DNA of 34,396 nt, from positions 1-34,396 of the forward strand of contig DXIC01000178.1 in the NCBI GenBank assembly GCA_019113065.1, written 5' to 3'. Both the position numbers and the translations under genes were made by a program. The stretch's first letter is position 1, and each line of letters opens with the position of its first letter. The DNA is from Candidatus Agathobaculum stercoravium (GTDB lineage: Bacteria; Bacillota; Clostridia; Oscillospirales; Butyricicoccaceae). This document shows, in pieces, positions 1 through 9,071 of this stretch. Below the pieces are notes generated by a model, which saw nothing but the letters and a program-made list of their open reading frames with translations, searched no databases and had not been told where the DNA came from.

Positions 1-255
1 GTCATGGATGAGCGAATAGGTGTGGATCATCTCAAGCGCGCAGGCAAACGGCAGCGCCTTTTGCACATCCCCGCCGCACATGCGGCAGAATTCCAGCACG
101 ATCACCGGGCGCAGGCGCTTGCCGCCCGCCATCGCCGAATATTTCGCGGCTTCAAAAATGCGGTCGTAGCCTTCGCCCGTCTCGCGCGACAGGTATTTCT
201 CGAGCGCAGGCTCGATCAGCGCAATATCCGCCTTCAGCTGTTCCGCAAAGGTCAT
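1..255 (-). CDS. ispA: Polyprenyl (farnesyl/geranyl) diphosphate synthase, N-terminal part, runs off the left edge
   Basis: Reverse-strand translation from the ATG at 255: MTFAEQLKADIALIEPALEKYLSRETGEGYDRIFEAAKYSAMAGGKRLRPVIVLEFCRMCGG...ALEMIHTYSLIHD. GGKRLRP and EMIHTYSLIHD are trans-prenyltransferase motifs. It directly follows xseB, a common gene order. Confidence 0.9.
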   Translation of the reverse strand, partial: MTFAEQLKADIALIEPALEKYLSRETGEGYDRIFEAAKYSAMAGGKRLRPVIVLEFCRMCGGDVQKALPFACALEMIHTYSLIHD

Positions 256-488
256 TTTTCTCCCTCCTCCGCATCAAACGGCTGCTCAAGCAGCTCGCCC
301 TGCATGTTCTCCTGCATGACGGTCACCTTCTGCTCCGCCTTGTCGAGCAGCTTGCCGAGCGCGGCGGACAGCCGGGTGCCCTCCTCGAACAGCTTCATGC
401 TCTCGTTCAGCGGCGCTTCGCCCTTTTCCAGCAGGCGGACGATCTCCTCGAGCCGCTCCATCTGGCTTTCAAACGTCTTTTCGGCCAT
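252..488 (-). CDS. xseB: Exodeoxyribonuclease VII small subunit
   Basis: 78 aa, MAEKTFESQMERLEEIVRLLEKGEAPLNESMKLFEEGTRL: typical XseB; adjacent to xseA. Confidence 0.95.
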   Translation of the reverse strand: MAEKTFESQMERLEEIVRLLEKGEAPLNESMKLFEEGTRLSAALGKLLDKAEQKVTVMQENMQGELLEQPFDAEEGEK

Positions 489-1763
489 TTATGCTTCCTC
501 CTCGGTATCGGTCACGCGGCAGTTTGCCGCGCCTTTGGCAAATCGGATGTGCAGCGTGTCGCCCGCTTTCAGCGCCGCCGCATCGGTCACCACCGCGCCG
601 CGTTTTCCCTTCGTGGCTACCGCGTAGCCACGGGCGAGCACGCGCAGCGGGCTGATGGCGTCGAGCGTCGCGACGGTCTGCGCAAAGCGCAGGTGGCGCC
701 TGTGCAGGCCGCCCTGCCCTGCCGCGAGCAGGCGCTGGCGCAGCACGGTCAGCTTCTGTTCCTCGCGTGTCAAACGTGCGGGCAGCGCGGCGCACAGCCG
801 GTCGGCCATCTGGTCAAGCAGCAACCGCTTTTCCGCGATATACTTCACAGGCGTGCGCAGTTCCAATCGTTCCTGCAAGGCCGTCAAGCGTTGACGACGG
901 ATTTGCAGCTGCTTATGCGCCGCCGTGCGCAGACGGGTATCCAGTGTGCGCACGGAAAGCGCGTATTCCGCCCGGTCGGGCACGGCGAGCTCGGCTGCGC
1001 CCGAGGGCGTCGGCGCGCGCAGGTCTGCGGCAAAGTCCGCGATGGTCACGTCCGGCTCATGGCCGACCGCCGAAATCACCGGGATGGCCGAATCGTAGAT
1101 CGCCCGCGCAACAACTTCCTCGTTAAACGCCCATAAATCCTCCATCGAGCCGCCGCCGCGGCCGCACAGGATGACGTCCGCCTCGCCGATGGCGTTTGCC
1201 AGCATGAGCGCGCGGGCGATGCTCTCCGCCGCGCCCTGCCCCTGCACCTGCGCGGGGTACAGCGTAACCTTGGCGAGCGGCCAGCGCCGCCCCAGGATGC
1301 GGATCATATCGCGCACCGCCGCGCCGGTCGGCGAGGTGACGAGCGCAATGCGCTGCGGACAGGACGGGATGGGCTTTTTATGCGCCGGGTCGAACAGGCC
1401 CTCGGCCTGCAATTTCTTTTTGAGCTGCTCAAACGCGAGGTTGAGCGCACCCGCGCCATCCGGTATAACCTCGGAAATGTAGAGCTGCACCTGCCCGGTG
1501 CGCGGGAACGAGCTGACGCGTGCCCGCACGATCACCTTCATGCCGTTTTCCAGCCGGAATTTGAGCCGCATGGCATCCGACCGGAACATGACCGCGTTGA
1601 TCGACGCGCCCTCGTCCTTGAGCGTCATATAATGGTGGCCGGACGAGTGCGCCTTATAGTTCGAGATCTCGCCCTGCACCAGCAGGTTGCGGTAGCCGGG
1701 CACTGCGTCCAGCAGATCCTTGATCTCGTTGTTCAGCCTGGTAACAGAATATACCGTACTCAC
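489..1763 (-). CDS. xseA: Exodeoxyribonuclease VII large subunit
   Basis: 424 aa, YSVTRLNNEIKDLLD..., ALVTSPTGAAVRDMI, GRGGGSMEDLWAFNEE: XseA motifs. Confidence 0.97.
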   Translation of the reverse strand: MSTVYSVTRLNNEIKDLLDAVPGYRNLLVQGEISNYKAHSSGHHYMTLKDEGASINAVMFRSDAMRLKFRLENGMKVIVRARVSSFPRTGQVQLYISEVIPDGAGALNLAFEQLKKKLQAEGLFDPAHKKPIPSCPQRIALVTSPTGAAVRDMIRILGRRWPLAKVTLYPAQVQGQGAAESIARALMLANAIGEADVILCGRGGGSMEDLWAFNEEVVARAIYDSAIPVISAVGHEPDVTIADFAADLRAPTPSGAAELAVPDRAEYALSVRTLDTRLRTAAHKQLQIRRQRLTALQERLELRTPVKYIAEKRLLLDQMADRLCAALPARLTREEQKLTVLRQRLLAAGQGGLHRRHLRFAQTVATLDAISPLRVLARGYAVATKGKRGAVVTDAAALKAGDTLHIRFAKGAANCRVTDTEEEA

Positions 1764-2698
1764 TGCTTTTCCCTTTCATAAAGCCGCGCGGCGAGCACCG
1801 CCACGCCGACTGCATTATCGCCCGACAGCACCGGCTCGGCAAACGATACCGCATCCCCGAACGCCGCGCGCATGCGCGCGCGGATGACCTCGCTCGCCAT
1901 CACGCCACCCGCGCACAGGATGGGGCAGTCGTACTGCTGCCTGGCTTGTTCGGTCGCCTTGACGATTGCGTTTGCGACCGTTTCAAGCGTAAACCGCGCC
2001 ATCTGCGCGGGAGCCGCTGTTTTAAACTTGCTTTCCACCTGGTTCTGCATGCCGGAGAGCGAAAAACGGCAGTCCGCTACCTTGGGGCGGTAGCCCTTTT
2101 CCGGCCCGGCCTCGAGCGCGAGCCTGTCCAGCGCCGCGCCCGACGGGAACGGCAGGCCGAGCAGCGCGCCCGCCCGGTCGATCAGCTGGCCCGCGGCGAG
2201 GTCGGTCGTCCCGCCGATGCAGGTGCAGTCCGGCAGGCCGTCCGCGCCCGCCTGCACGAGCAGCAGCTCGCTTGTGCCGCCCGACAGGTGCCATGCGAGG
2301 AACGTCCCGTCCAGCAGTTCCAGCTTCCCTGCGCTCAGCGCCGCCGCCGCGATATGCCCCTGCTGGTGCGACACCGCATAAAGCGGCACAGATAGCAAAT
2401 GCGCCGCGCTGCGCGCGACGCTCTCCCCCGCCAAAAAGCAGGGCATATACGAGCCCTCGACTGCGCGCGGGCGGGTGCTCACGCCAATGGCGCGCACCTC
2501 CCCCTGCGGCAGGGCTTCGATTTTCTCATGCAGACGAACCGTATGCTGGAACAGCGCATCCGACTGGCGCAGGCCGATCGTCCCCTCGGGCACGGCCAGC
2601 AGACCGCCCTCATTGCGCCAAGCGCCGCTCTCCGCGTCGTATACCGCAGCAGAGGTTCGGTAGTTAGAGGTGTCGATCCCCAGAAAGCGCTCAGGCAT
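1760..2698 (-). CDS. TsaD/Kae1/Gcp-like ASKHA-fold protein (probable paralogue of TsaD)
   Basis: MPERFLGIDTSNYRTSAAVYD..., SHQQGHIAAA (HxxxH metal motif), GGTTDLAAGQLIDRAGALLGLPFPSG. About 312 aa, short for a housekeeping TsaD. Start ATG at 2698 preferred over the longer ORF. Confidence 0.75.
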   Translation of the reverse strand: MPERFLGIDTSNYRTSAAVYDAESGAWRNEGGLLAVPEGTIGLRQSDALFQHTVRLHEKIEALPQGEVRAIGVSTRPRAVEGSYMPCFLAGESVARSAAHLLSVPLYAVSHQQGHIAAAALSAGKLELLDGTFLAWHLSGGTSELLLVQAGADGLPDCTCIGGTTDLAAGQLIDRAGALLGLPFPSGAALDRLALEAGPEKGYRPKVADCRFSLSGMQNQVESKFKTAAPAQMARFTLETVANAIVKATEQARQQYDCPILCAGGVMASEVIRARMRAAFGDAVSFAEPVLSGDNAVGVAVLAARLYEREKQ

Positions 2699-3197
2699 TG
2701 CCTTCCTCCGCCTTCGGCTCATCCTTCTTTGCGGCAGGCGCCGCCTTCGGGAACTCCGCGCGCACGACCGCACCCAGCACGCCGTTGATAAACGACGCTG
2801 CTTCGTCCGTATCGTATACCTTGGCAAGCGAAACCGCTTCGTTGATCGCTACACTGACCGGCACGTCATCCACATGGCGCATCTCGTAGATCGCCAGACG
2901 CAGCACCGCCGTCGTCATGCGGGACAGGCGGCTGAGCTTCCAGCCTTTCGCATAGGTCTCGATAGTCCGGTCGAGTTCATCCAGATGCCCGGCGACGCCC
3001 TTTACCACCGAGCGGATGTACCGGGTCTGCTGCTCGGACAGCTTGCCCGCATACAGCGCGATATCGCCGCTGATCGAAGCCATAATGCTTTCGTCCAGAC
3101 GGTCGTCCAGGTTCTCGTCCTCAAACTGCTGAAACCCCATCTCGAAGATCAGGTGCAGGGCGATCTCTCTTGCTTTTGTTCTGCTCATCACACTCAC
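2691..3197 (-). CDS. nusB: Transcription antitermination factor NusB
   Basis: 168 aa, SRTKAREIALHLIFEM...; C-terminal VPVSVAINEAVSLAKVYDTDEAASFINGVLGAV is typical NusB. GTG start 9 nt after a GGGAGGAA SD. Confidence 0.95.
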   Translation of the reverse strand: MSVMSRTKAREIALHLIFEMGFQQFEDENLDDRLDESIMASISGDIALYAGKLSEQQTRYIRSVVKGVAGHLDELDRTIETYAKGWKLSRLSRMTTAVLRLAIYEMRHVDDVPVSVAINEAVSLAKVYDTDEAASFINGVLGAVVRAEFPKAAPAAKKDEPKAEEGNA

Positions 3198-3295
3198 GGC
3201 GGCAGATTCCTCCCATTATCTATGAATACGATTTATTTTATCCTATTTTCGCCAAAAGCGCAAGCGGATATTCGACCGAAAGCGCCTTTGCACCA

Positions 3296-3331
3296 AAGAA
3301 AAACGGCACGAATGCAGCATCGTGCCGTTTT
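3296..3331 (-). terminator. Intrinsic terminator downstream of the Asp23 gene
   Basis: 11-bp stem AAACGGCACGA (3301-3311)/TCGTGCCGTTT (3320-3330); on the minus strand followed by TTTTTCTTT. Confidence 0.75.
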
Positions 3332-3342
3332 GTCTGTGAATT

Positions 3343-3774
3343 TTATTCCTCTGCGGTTTCCGCCGGCTCCTTTGCGGCCGGTGCAGGCTCCTCCGCCGCC
3401 GGGGCGGGCGCGAAGGTCACGCCGCCGACATGGATATTGACTTCGGTCACCTTGAGGCCTGTCATGGACTCGACCGAACTCTTAACGTTCCCCTGCACCT
3501 GCTTTGCGACCTCGCAGATGTTATGGCCGAACAGGGCAAGGAAGCCGATCTCGATCTTGACCGTGTCCCCATCGCCCAGCTCGATACGGACGCCCTTGGA
3601 CAGGTTCTTCTTGCTCAAAAAGTTGACAATATCGCTCGTCAGCGTGGAATACAGGCCGCTGACGCCTGCCGTTTCCGATGTGGCAAGCGCGGCGATCGAT
3701 GCGACAACGTCCTCCGAGATCCGGATGGAACCCTGGTCGCTCTCGGTCGACCAATACTCTTTATGATCCGCCAT
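3343..3774 (-). CDS. Asp23/Gls24 family envelope stress response protein
   Basis: MADHKEYWSTESDQGSIRISEDVVASIAALATSETAGVSGLYS...VTEVNIHVGGVTF: Asp23 family signature. ATG at 3774 preferred by SD spacing. Confidence 0.9.
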   Translation of the reverse strand: MADHKEYWSTESDQGSIRISEDVVASIAALATSETAGVSGLYSTLTSDIVNFLSKKNLSKGVRIELGDGDTVKIEIGFLALFGHNICEVAKQVQGNVKSSVESMTGLKVTEVNIHVGGVTFAPAPAAEEPAPAAKEPAETAEE

Positions 3775-3843
3775 AGTGCTCACTCTCCTTTATATATACG
3801 GATTATAGCACAGTTTCGGCAAAAAGCAAAGCAAAAATACGTA

Positions 3844-4371
3844 TCAGGACGCTTCCACGATCTTGATCTGCCCCGCGGTCACGCCGGTCTCCGCCACCAC
3901 GATATCCTTGATAACCGTCACGTCGGTCGCCTGCAGGCCGCCGTCCGGCGGCGCGACGACCACGTTGACGCTCTCGTCACCAATCATCACGACCGCGTCC
4001 TCATAGCCCTTGGCGCGGATCATGCTCTCGATATTCGCCTCCGCGACCGAGTCCTCAGCCAGCGCGGAGATCTGCGCTGCGGCCTCGTCTTTCGCCGTCT
4101 GGTCGGCGTCCTCGCTCTCGGAAATCTCCTTGAGTGTGCTGACCGCTTCGTCGCGCGCCTGCTCACGCGTCAGGCGCGAGGTGGCAAAGTAGTCGTCCCC
4201 TTCCGCGTTGCCGGACGCATCCGCGCCGGTTTCCGCGCTGTCCGGGTCTGTCTGCTCCGCAACCAGCAGTTCGTCCGGCGCATCGACATAGCTCCAGTTG
4301 AGATAGACTGCGGCGCAGAGCAGCAATGCGATCACGCCGTATACCGCCCCGCGTTTCTTGATTTTTTTCAT
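3844..4371 (-). CDS. spoIIIAH: Stage III sporulation protein AH
   Basis: 175 aa, N-terminal TM helix, SRLTREQARDEAVSTLKEISE..., C-terminal VVVAPPDGGLQATDVTVIKDIVVAETGVTAGQIKIVE; last gene of the spoIIIA operon. Confidence 0.93.
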   Translation of the reverse strand: MKKIKKRGAVYGVIALLLCAAVYLNWSYVDAPDELLVAEQTDPDSAETGADASGNAEGDDYFATSRLTREQARDEAVSTLKEISESEDADQTAKDEAAAQISALAEDSVAEANIESMIRAKGYEDAVVMIGDESVNVVVAPPDGGLQATDVTVIKDIVVAETGVTAGQIKIVEAS

Positions 4372-4405
4372 CTCTGCTCGCCCTCCTGTATATGGTTATT
4401 ATGTT

Positions 4406-4966
4406 TTATGAACCGACTGCCATTTTCAGAACCGTAACTTTGTCCGAACCGATGCCGCACACCGTGCTCACCGCCTGCGTCACCGCAAGCCGTACCCCGG
4501 CGTCGTCCGCGCCGTCGCACAGCACGACCGCCCCGCGGAAGGTGGGCAGCAGGTTTTTGACCGTCACCGGCGTTTCCCCGTAGCTGCCGTCCGAAACCAC
4601 GGTCAGGTCGCTTTCAAAGCTCTGCCCGCCGGCATCGCTGTTGGTTTGCCTCGTGTTGACCGCATAAACGGCTTCCTCGGTCTGGTCGAGCGAGAGCATC
4701 AGCTCCACGCGCCCCACCCCCTCGATTGCCGCGAGTTTGTCGTTTAAGTCCGCTTCAAATGCGGGCAGGGAAAAGCCTTCTTCCTCCGCGGCTTCTGTAC
4801 CCGCCGCGGCAGCCGCCTGCGGCTCCGGCCTGCCGCCGAACAGCCCGCCCGAGGCGAGCAGCAGCACGCCCGCGAGCAGTACGATCAGCAGCGCGCGGTA
4901 TTTGCGCACCAGCGGCAGGATTTTCTCCCCCATCTGGTTGAGCCATTCCGCATCCGTTTTTTTCAT
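4406..4966 (-). CDS. spoIIIAG: Stage III sporulation protein AG
   Basis: MKKTDAEWLNQMGEKILPLVRKYRALLIVLLAGVLLL..., VEVMLSLDQTEEAVYAVNT-like ring-building region; syntenic position. Confidence 0.9.
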   Translation of the reverse strand: MKKTDAEWLNQMGEKILPLVRKYRALLIVLLAGVLLLASGGLFGGRPEPQAAAAAGTEAAEEEGFSLPAFEADLNDKLAAIEGVGRVELMLSLDQTEEAVYAVNTRQTNSDAGGQSFESDLTVVSDGSYGETPVTVKNLLPTFRGAVVLCDGADDAGVRLAVTQAVSTVCGIGSDKVTVLKMAVGS

Positions 4967-5439
4967 TTTGCAATCAACTCCTGTCTTTCTGCGGGCACGC
5001 CGCACTCCTCGGTCAGCAGCGTTTGCAGCTCGCCCAGCCGCGCCGCGTCCGACCCGCCATAATACACGGTCACGCGTCCGATCTGCAAAATGCCGTCCGC
5101 GTCGTTTTCCATCGTGACCTCCACCGAGCAGTCGAACCCCTCCTGCTCAGCGCGCTGCTCGAGCGAGCGCGCAATTGTCGCTGCGACCGTACTCATGGTT
5201 GTCTGGGCGTTGCGCGCCCCGATCGCGTCGATCTCCTCCTGCGACGTGCCCGTCCAGCCCTCCCAGGAAAGCAGGTGCAGCCCGGAAAGCGGCTGCAAAA
5301 GTGCCAGCAGCATCAGCAGCCCTGCCGCCATCTTGACGATCTCGCGCAGCGCCCCGCCGCCTGCCACGCGCAGTGCGACCGCAGACGCTACGCCTGCTAC
5401 TGTGACGCGCAGCAATATTGTCTGGAATAATTCGGTCAT
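4963..5439 (-). CDS. spoIIIAF: Stage III sporulation protein AF
   Basis: 158 aa from the ATG at 5439 (MTELFQTILLRVTVAGVASAVALRVAGGGALREIVKMAAGLLMLLALLQPL). Two TM segments, syntenic position, 4-bp overlaps with both neighbours. Confidence 0.88.
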   Translation of the reverse strand: MTELFQTILLRVTVAGVASAVALRVAGGGALREIVKMAAGLLMLLALLQPLSGLHLLSWEGWTGTSQEEIDAIGARNAQTTMSTVAATIARSLEQRAEQEGFDCSVEVTMENDADGILQIGRVTVYYGGSDAARLGELQTLLTEECGVPAERQELIAK

Positions 5440-6539
5440 ATCGGCTTCACCATCGCAACCACATAAACAAGCTCCAGATATAAGATCAAGCAGCAGGTGC
5501 CGAGCATGCCGAGCAGCAGGCCGAACCCTGTCCCGACGCCTTCCAGCAGCTGCCTGAGGCTGCCTGAACACAGCGGCGACAGCACCGCCGCCCCCGCCTT
5601 GTAGCACAGGTAGCTCGCACCCGCGCGCACAAACGGCACCAGGCAGATCGCCGTGACGCACAGCATCCCGAAAATGCCGATCGAGTTTTTGAGCAGGGAC
5701 GCGCCGGACAGAACCGTCTCGGCCGCGTCCGAAATCACCCCGCCGACCACGGGCACCGCACCCGATACCGCGAATTTTGCGGTCTTGAGCGCCATGCGAT
5801 CCACGCTGCCCGATACGCCACCCGCTATGGTAAGATATGCGGTAAACAGCGTCAAAATGAGCTTGAGCGCACCCGAAGTCAGCCCCTTGATGCCGTCCGC
5901 GATGCCACGCAGCATCCCGTTCCCGGTCGCCGCGTCCACCGCGACGATCCCCAGATACGCACACGCCGCCGGCACCAGCAGTGCATTCACCAGCCGGATG
6001 ACCAGGTCGAACACGATCATGGTCGCAACCTGCAGCACGGTCGCGGTCGCGGCGTTGCCGCCCACCGACAACGCGGTCGCGAGCACCGGCTGCAACACGC
6101 CCGAGAACACACTGATCTGCTCGAGCGTATCCCGGCAAAGCGCCAAAACGCCCGAAAAATCCCGCAGCAGCACCGCCGCACAGCCGAGCGCGCCCGCCAT
6201 GTCGATCAGTGCATCTGCTTCGCCGCCCGCCGCGGCGGAAAACCCGCGCGCCGCCGCTGTGATGACCACGACGACCGCCACCTGCGCGAGGCTTTGTACC
6301 GCGCTGTGCAAAGCGCTGCGGCTGTCCTCAGACACGTTTTCCAGCAGCTGCGCGAACGATCCCGCCAGCTCGTCCGCGGTCTCCGGCCGGATGCCCTCCA
6401 GATAGTCCCGCTGCCCGGCAGGCACAGCATCAGCCAGCGCATCGCCCCCCACGTTATGTATGTCCTCTTCGGTCACCGCCGCCCCGGCGGGTATGATGCA
6501 TACCATGAGCGCCAACAGCAGCCAAGCCAGCTTTTTCAT
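5436..6539 (-). CDS. spoIIIAE: Stage III sporulation protein AE
   Basis: 367-aa polytopic membrane protein with signal peptide; VDRMALKTAKFAVSGAVPVVGGVISDAAETVLSGASLLKNSIGIFG is SpoIIIAE-like. Confidence 0.95.
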   Translation of the reverse strand: MKKLAWLLLALMVCIIPAGAAVTEEDIHNVGGDALADAVPAGQRDYLEGIRPETADELAGSFAQLLENVSEDSRSALHSAVQSLAQVAVVVVITAAARGFSAAAGGEADALIDMAGALGCAAVLLRDFSGVLALCRDTLEQISVFSGVLQPVLATALSVGGNAATATVLQVATMIVFDLVIRLVNALLVPAACAYLGIVAVDAATGNGMLRGIADGIKGLTSGALKLILTLFTAYLTIAGGVSGSVDRMALKTAKFAVSGAVPVVGGVISDAAETVLSGASLLKNSIGIFGMLCVTAICLVPFVRAGASYLCYKAGAAVLSPLCSGSLRQLLEGVGTGFGLLLGMLGTCCLILYLELVYVVAMVKPI

Positions 6540-6552
6540 GCTTCCTTCCCCT

Positions 6553-6942
6553 TCACGCCGTCCAGTCTGCCATCAGGCTGAGCACCTGCTCGAGCAGCGG
6601 CAGGCACGCCGAAAGCGCAAGCACCGCGCCAACGATCTCGATCTTGGCCGCGAGCGCGGACTGCCCCGCGTCCTTGCACAGCGCGCTCATAATGCGCACC
6701 ACCACCGCAATGCCCACCGCGCGCAGCACGGGCAGATACAGGCTGTCCGTAATGCCGCCCTGCGCCAGCAGGGCGGAGAACCGCTGCGCCGCGCTGCCTG
6801 CCATGCCGAATGCATACAGCAGGATCAGCACGCCCGCCGTCAGCGTCAGCAGGAACGCAATGACGGGCGCATCCCGTTTGAGCACAAGCGACAGTACCAG
6901 AGCGAGCAGGATCAGCCCGCAGATAGCAGCCAGCCCGCTCAA
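6553..6942 (-). CDS. spoIIIAD: Stage III sporulation protein AD
   Basis: 129-aa hydrophobic protein in syntenic position. Confidence 0.92.
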   Translation of the reverse strand: MSGLAAICGLILLALVLSLVLKRDAPVIAFLLTLTAGVLILLYAFGMAGSAAQRFSALLAQGGITDSLYLPVLRAVGIAVVVRIMSALCKDAGQSALAAKIEIVGAVLALSACLPLLEQVLSLMADWTA

Positions 6943-7133
6943 AACCCGAACACGCTCCGCATCATCGAGAACAGGTCGCTGATCTCCTGCACGATCAGCA
7001 TCAGCACAACAATAAGGCCTGCGAGCGTGGTCATGAGCGCCTGCTCGTCGCGCCCGGAGCGCGTCAGCAGCTGCCCCAGCACCGCCACAAGGATACCAAC
7101 GGCCGCAATGCGGAAAATCAAATCAACGTCCAT
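6939..7133 (-). CDS. spoIIIAC: Stage III sporulation protein AC
   Basis: 64 aa, MDVDLIFRIAAVGILVAVLGQLLTRSGRDEQALMTTLAGLIVVLMLIVQEISDLF: typical SpoIIIAC. Confidence 0.95.
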   Translation of the reverse strand: MDVDLIFRIAAVGILVAVLGQLLTRSGRDEQALMTTLAGLIVVLMLIVQEISDLFSMMRSVFGF

Positions 7134-7148
7134 ACGTCCCTCCGCTTT

Positions 7149-7667
7149 TCAGATCAGCACCAGGATCACCAGTATCCCCAGCGCAATGCCGCAGGTGCGA
7201 TACAGGTTGCCTTTGTTCTGCAATTCCTCCGCCGCGGCTTCGCGCGCCGCAGACAGGCGGCGGCCGACCTGTTCCAGCCCTGCGATCTGCTCTGCCGCGT
7301 CATACCGTCCGAGATAATTCGCCGCTTCGCACAGGATGTCGCACTCCGCCTTCCCGAGCCCGGTTTCCGTGCGGTTATCGCGCAGGTTGGCGCGCCATAA
7401 GTAGCTGAGCGACAGCCCGTTCTGCTCGCGCAGGCGGCGACGCAGGCCGCTGAATACCAGCCGGATGGTCGGGTTCTCGTTCTCCGCCAGCTCCCCGATG
7501 ATCTCAGGCAGGGGCGCGCGGCGGCAGGAGATTTCACTGCCGATCAGCGACAGCGCCAGCAGCATGGCGTCCGCTGCCGCGACCCGCCGCCTGAGGGTCT
7601 GCCGCGCAGAAAGCCCGAGCGCCGCGCATGAGCCGAAAATCATCACCGCACCTAACAGCTTGAGCAT
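7149..7667 (-). CDS. spoIIIAB: Stage III sporulation protein AB
   Basis: MLKLLGAVMIFGSCAALGLSARQTLRRRVAAADAMLLALSLIGSEISCRRAPLPEI...; overlaps the 3' end of spoIIIAA. Confidence 0.92.
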   Translation of the reverse strand: MLKLLGAVMIFGSCAALGLSARQTLRRRVAAADAMLLALSLIGSEISCRRAPLPEIIGELAENENPTIRLVFSGLRRRLREQNGLSLSYLWRANLRDNRTETGLGKAECDILCEAANYLGRYDAAEQIAGLEQVGRRLSAAREAAAEELQNKGNLYRTCGIALGILVILVLI

Positions 7668-8560
7668 GTCCTCTCCTCCAATCGTTCCATGCGGTAGCAC
7701 CGCTTGTTGTTTTTCCGTTCGATCACGACCGCGTGCCGGAACACACCGAGTGCAAGCAGCGCCCGGTAAAGCGGCCTTCGCCGCAGGTCGTCCACGTCCG
7801 CGGCATGTGCGCTCGCAAGAACCGCCGTGCCGCAGTGCGCGCAGAGCGAGACTGCCTCCACGTCCTCGGGCGCGGTGATCTCGTCAAACGCCAGCAGCGC
7901 GGGCGACATGGTCTTGAGCAGCATGAGCGCGGCCTGCTTTTTCGAGCAGTTTTCCAGCACGTCCGTGCAGCGGCCGACCTCAAACTGCGGCACACCGTCC
8001 GACAGCGCCGCGATCTCGCTGCGCTCGTCCGCGACCGCGACCGTGTATCCCTTGTCCGAAACGAGGCGCACCCATTCGCGCAGCAGCGTGGTCTTGCCAA
8101 GCCCGGGCGGCGACACCAACAGCACGGACTGCGGCGCGCCATCGCCGATCCACGGTGCGATCTGCGCATCCACGCCCGTGATCTGCCGCGCGATGCGCAG
8201 GTTGACCGAGGACAGGCCGCGCACACCGATGACCTGTCCGTTTTCCTCCGCTGCTGTGCCGCAGACGCCCAGGCGGTGCCCACCCACAAGCGTGACGAAC
8301 CCGTGCCGCAGGCTTTCCGCATAGCTGTGCACTGAATAACGCGCCGCACGGCTGAGCACCTCGCGCAGCTCCTGGGCGGTAACCGCCGCCATCTCGAGCG
8401 GCCGCTCACCGCCCAGGCCCTTGACGGAGGGCGGGCGCCCGGCCCGCAGGCGTATTTCCTCGATCCCCCCCTGCCCGTCAAGCGACGCCATCTGTGCCGC
8501 CCGCAACGGCGGCAGGCAGCCGATCGCCTGCCGCCAGGCTTTGTCCTGTTTGACTTCCAT
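7652..8560 (-). CDS. spoIIIAA: Stage III sporulation protein AA (ATPase)
   Basis: 302 aa, EIRLRAGRPPSV..., Walker A VSPPGLGKTTLLRE, ADERSEIAA: SpoIIIAA. Confidence 0.96.
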   Translation of the reverse strand: MEVKQDKAWRQAIGCLPPLRAAQMASLDGQGGIEEIRLRAGRPPSVKGLGGERPLEMAAVTAQELREVLSRAARYSVHSYAESLRHGFVTLVGGHRLGVCGTAAEENGQVIGVRGLSSVNLRIARQITGVDAQIAPWIGDGAPQSVLLVSPPGLGKTTLLREWVRLVSDKGYTVAVADERSEIAALSDGVPQFEVGRCTDVLENCSKKQAALMLLKTMSPALLAFDEITAPEDVEAVSLCAHCGTAVLASAHAADVDDLRRRPLYRALLALGVFRHAVVIERKNNKRCYRMERLEERTCSSC

Positions 8561-8577
8561 ATTGCATCACCTGTCCT

Positions 8578-8606
8578 ACTCTATGATTGGGATGGGTGGG
8601 ATATGA
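8578..8606 (-). promoter_or_regulatory. Putative sigma-E-type promoter of the spoIIIA operon
   Basis: Minus strand TCATATC (-35) - 14 nt - CATAGAGT (-10), then GGACAGGTGATGCAATATG. Compared by eye with the B. subtilis SigE consensus KMATATT-N14-CATACAhT. Confidence 0.6.
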
Positions 8607-8685
8607 CTGCTGTTTTCCGCGGCGCACACCGCCCGTTTTTATTCCCGCGAGAAACAGATGAAATAAAAACGTAACAATTTTTGCA

Positions 8686-8714
8686 TTGACAATTGAGGAC
8701 ACCGGTAATATAAT
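8686..8714 (+). promoter_or_regulatory. Sigma-A promoter of the aromatic operon
   Basis: TTGACA (8686-8691) - 17 nt - TATAAT (8709-8714): perfect consensus hexamers and spacing. Confidence 0.9.
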
Positions 8715-8724
8715 AAATACAAAT

Positions 8725-9012
8725 ATTGCACAAAGCGATGACAGAGGAAAGTAATCGTTCCAAAAGCGGCTTACAGGGAGTGTCCGGCCTGACTGGAAAC
8801 GGACGCAGACGCCGGTACGATGAAGTTCCCTCTTGAGCTGCGGCGCTGAAAAACTTCGCATCAGTAGGCGCCGACGGGACTCCTCCGTTACTGGGATAGG
8901 ATATAATTTTCTGTATCCGAAAAAAGTGCGGCATAATTCTGTGCCGAATGTGGGTGGTACCGCGGAACTGTTTGTCTTTCGTCCCTCTTTGTGGATGAAA
9001 GGCTTTTTTTAT
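8725..9012 (+). promoter_or_regulatory. T-box leader (tRNA-sensing), predicted tyrosine specifier UAC
   Basis: Stem I opening CGATGACAGAGGAAAGTAATCG, GAGCTGC...CTGAA...AGTAGGCGCCGACGGGA, T-box sequence GGGTGGTACCGCGG (8952-8965), then terminator CTTTCGTCC...GGATGAAAG + T7. UAC at 8816-8818 sits where the specifier is expected. Confidence 0.93.
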
Positions 9013-9071
9013 GCTTTTTCTCCGCCGGACAAACGCAAATCCACCCTCATTATCCAAAGGAGAGAAAAACT

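Noticed and set aside
8845-8865. TTC in AAAACTTCGCATCAG considered as a Phe specifier of the T-box
   Set aside because: It lies after the conserved GAGCTGC/CTGAA elements, in the Stem II/III linker region; UAC at 8816-8818 fits the specifier position better.
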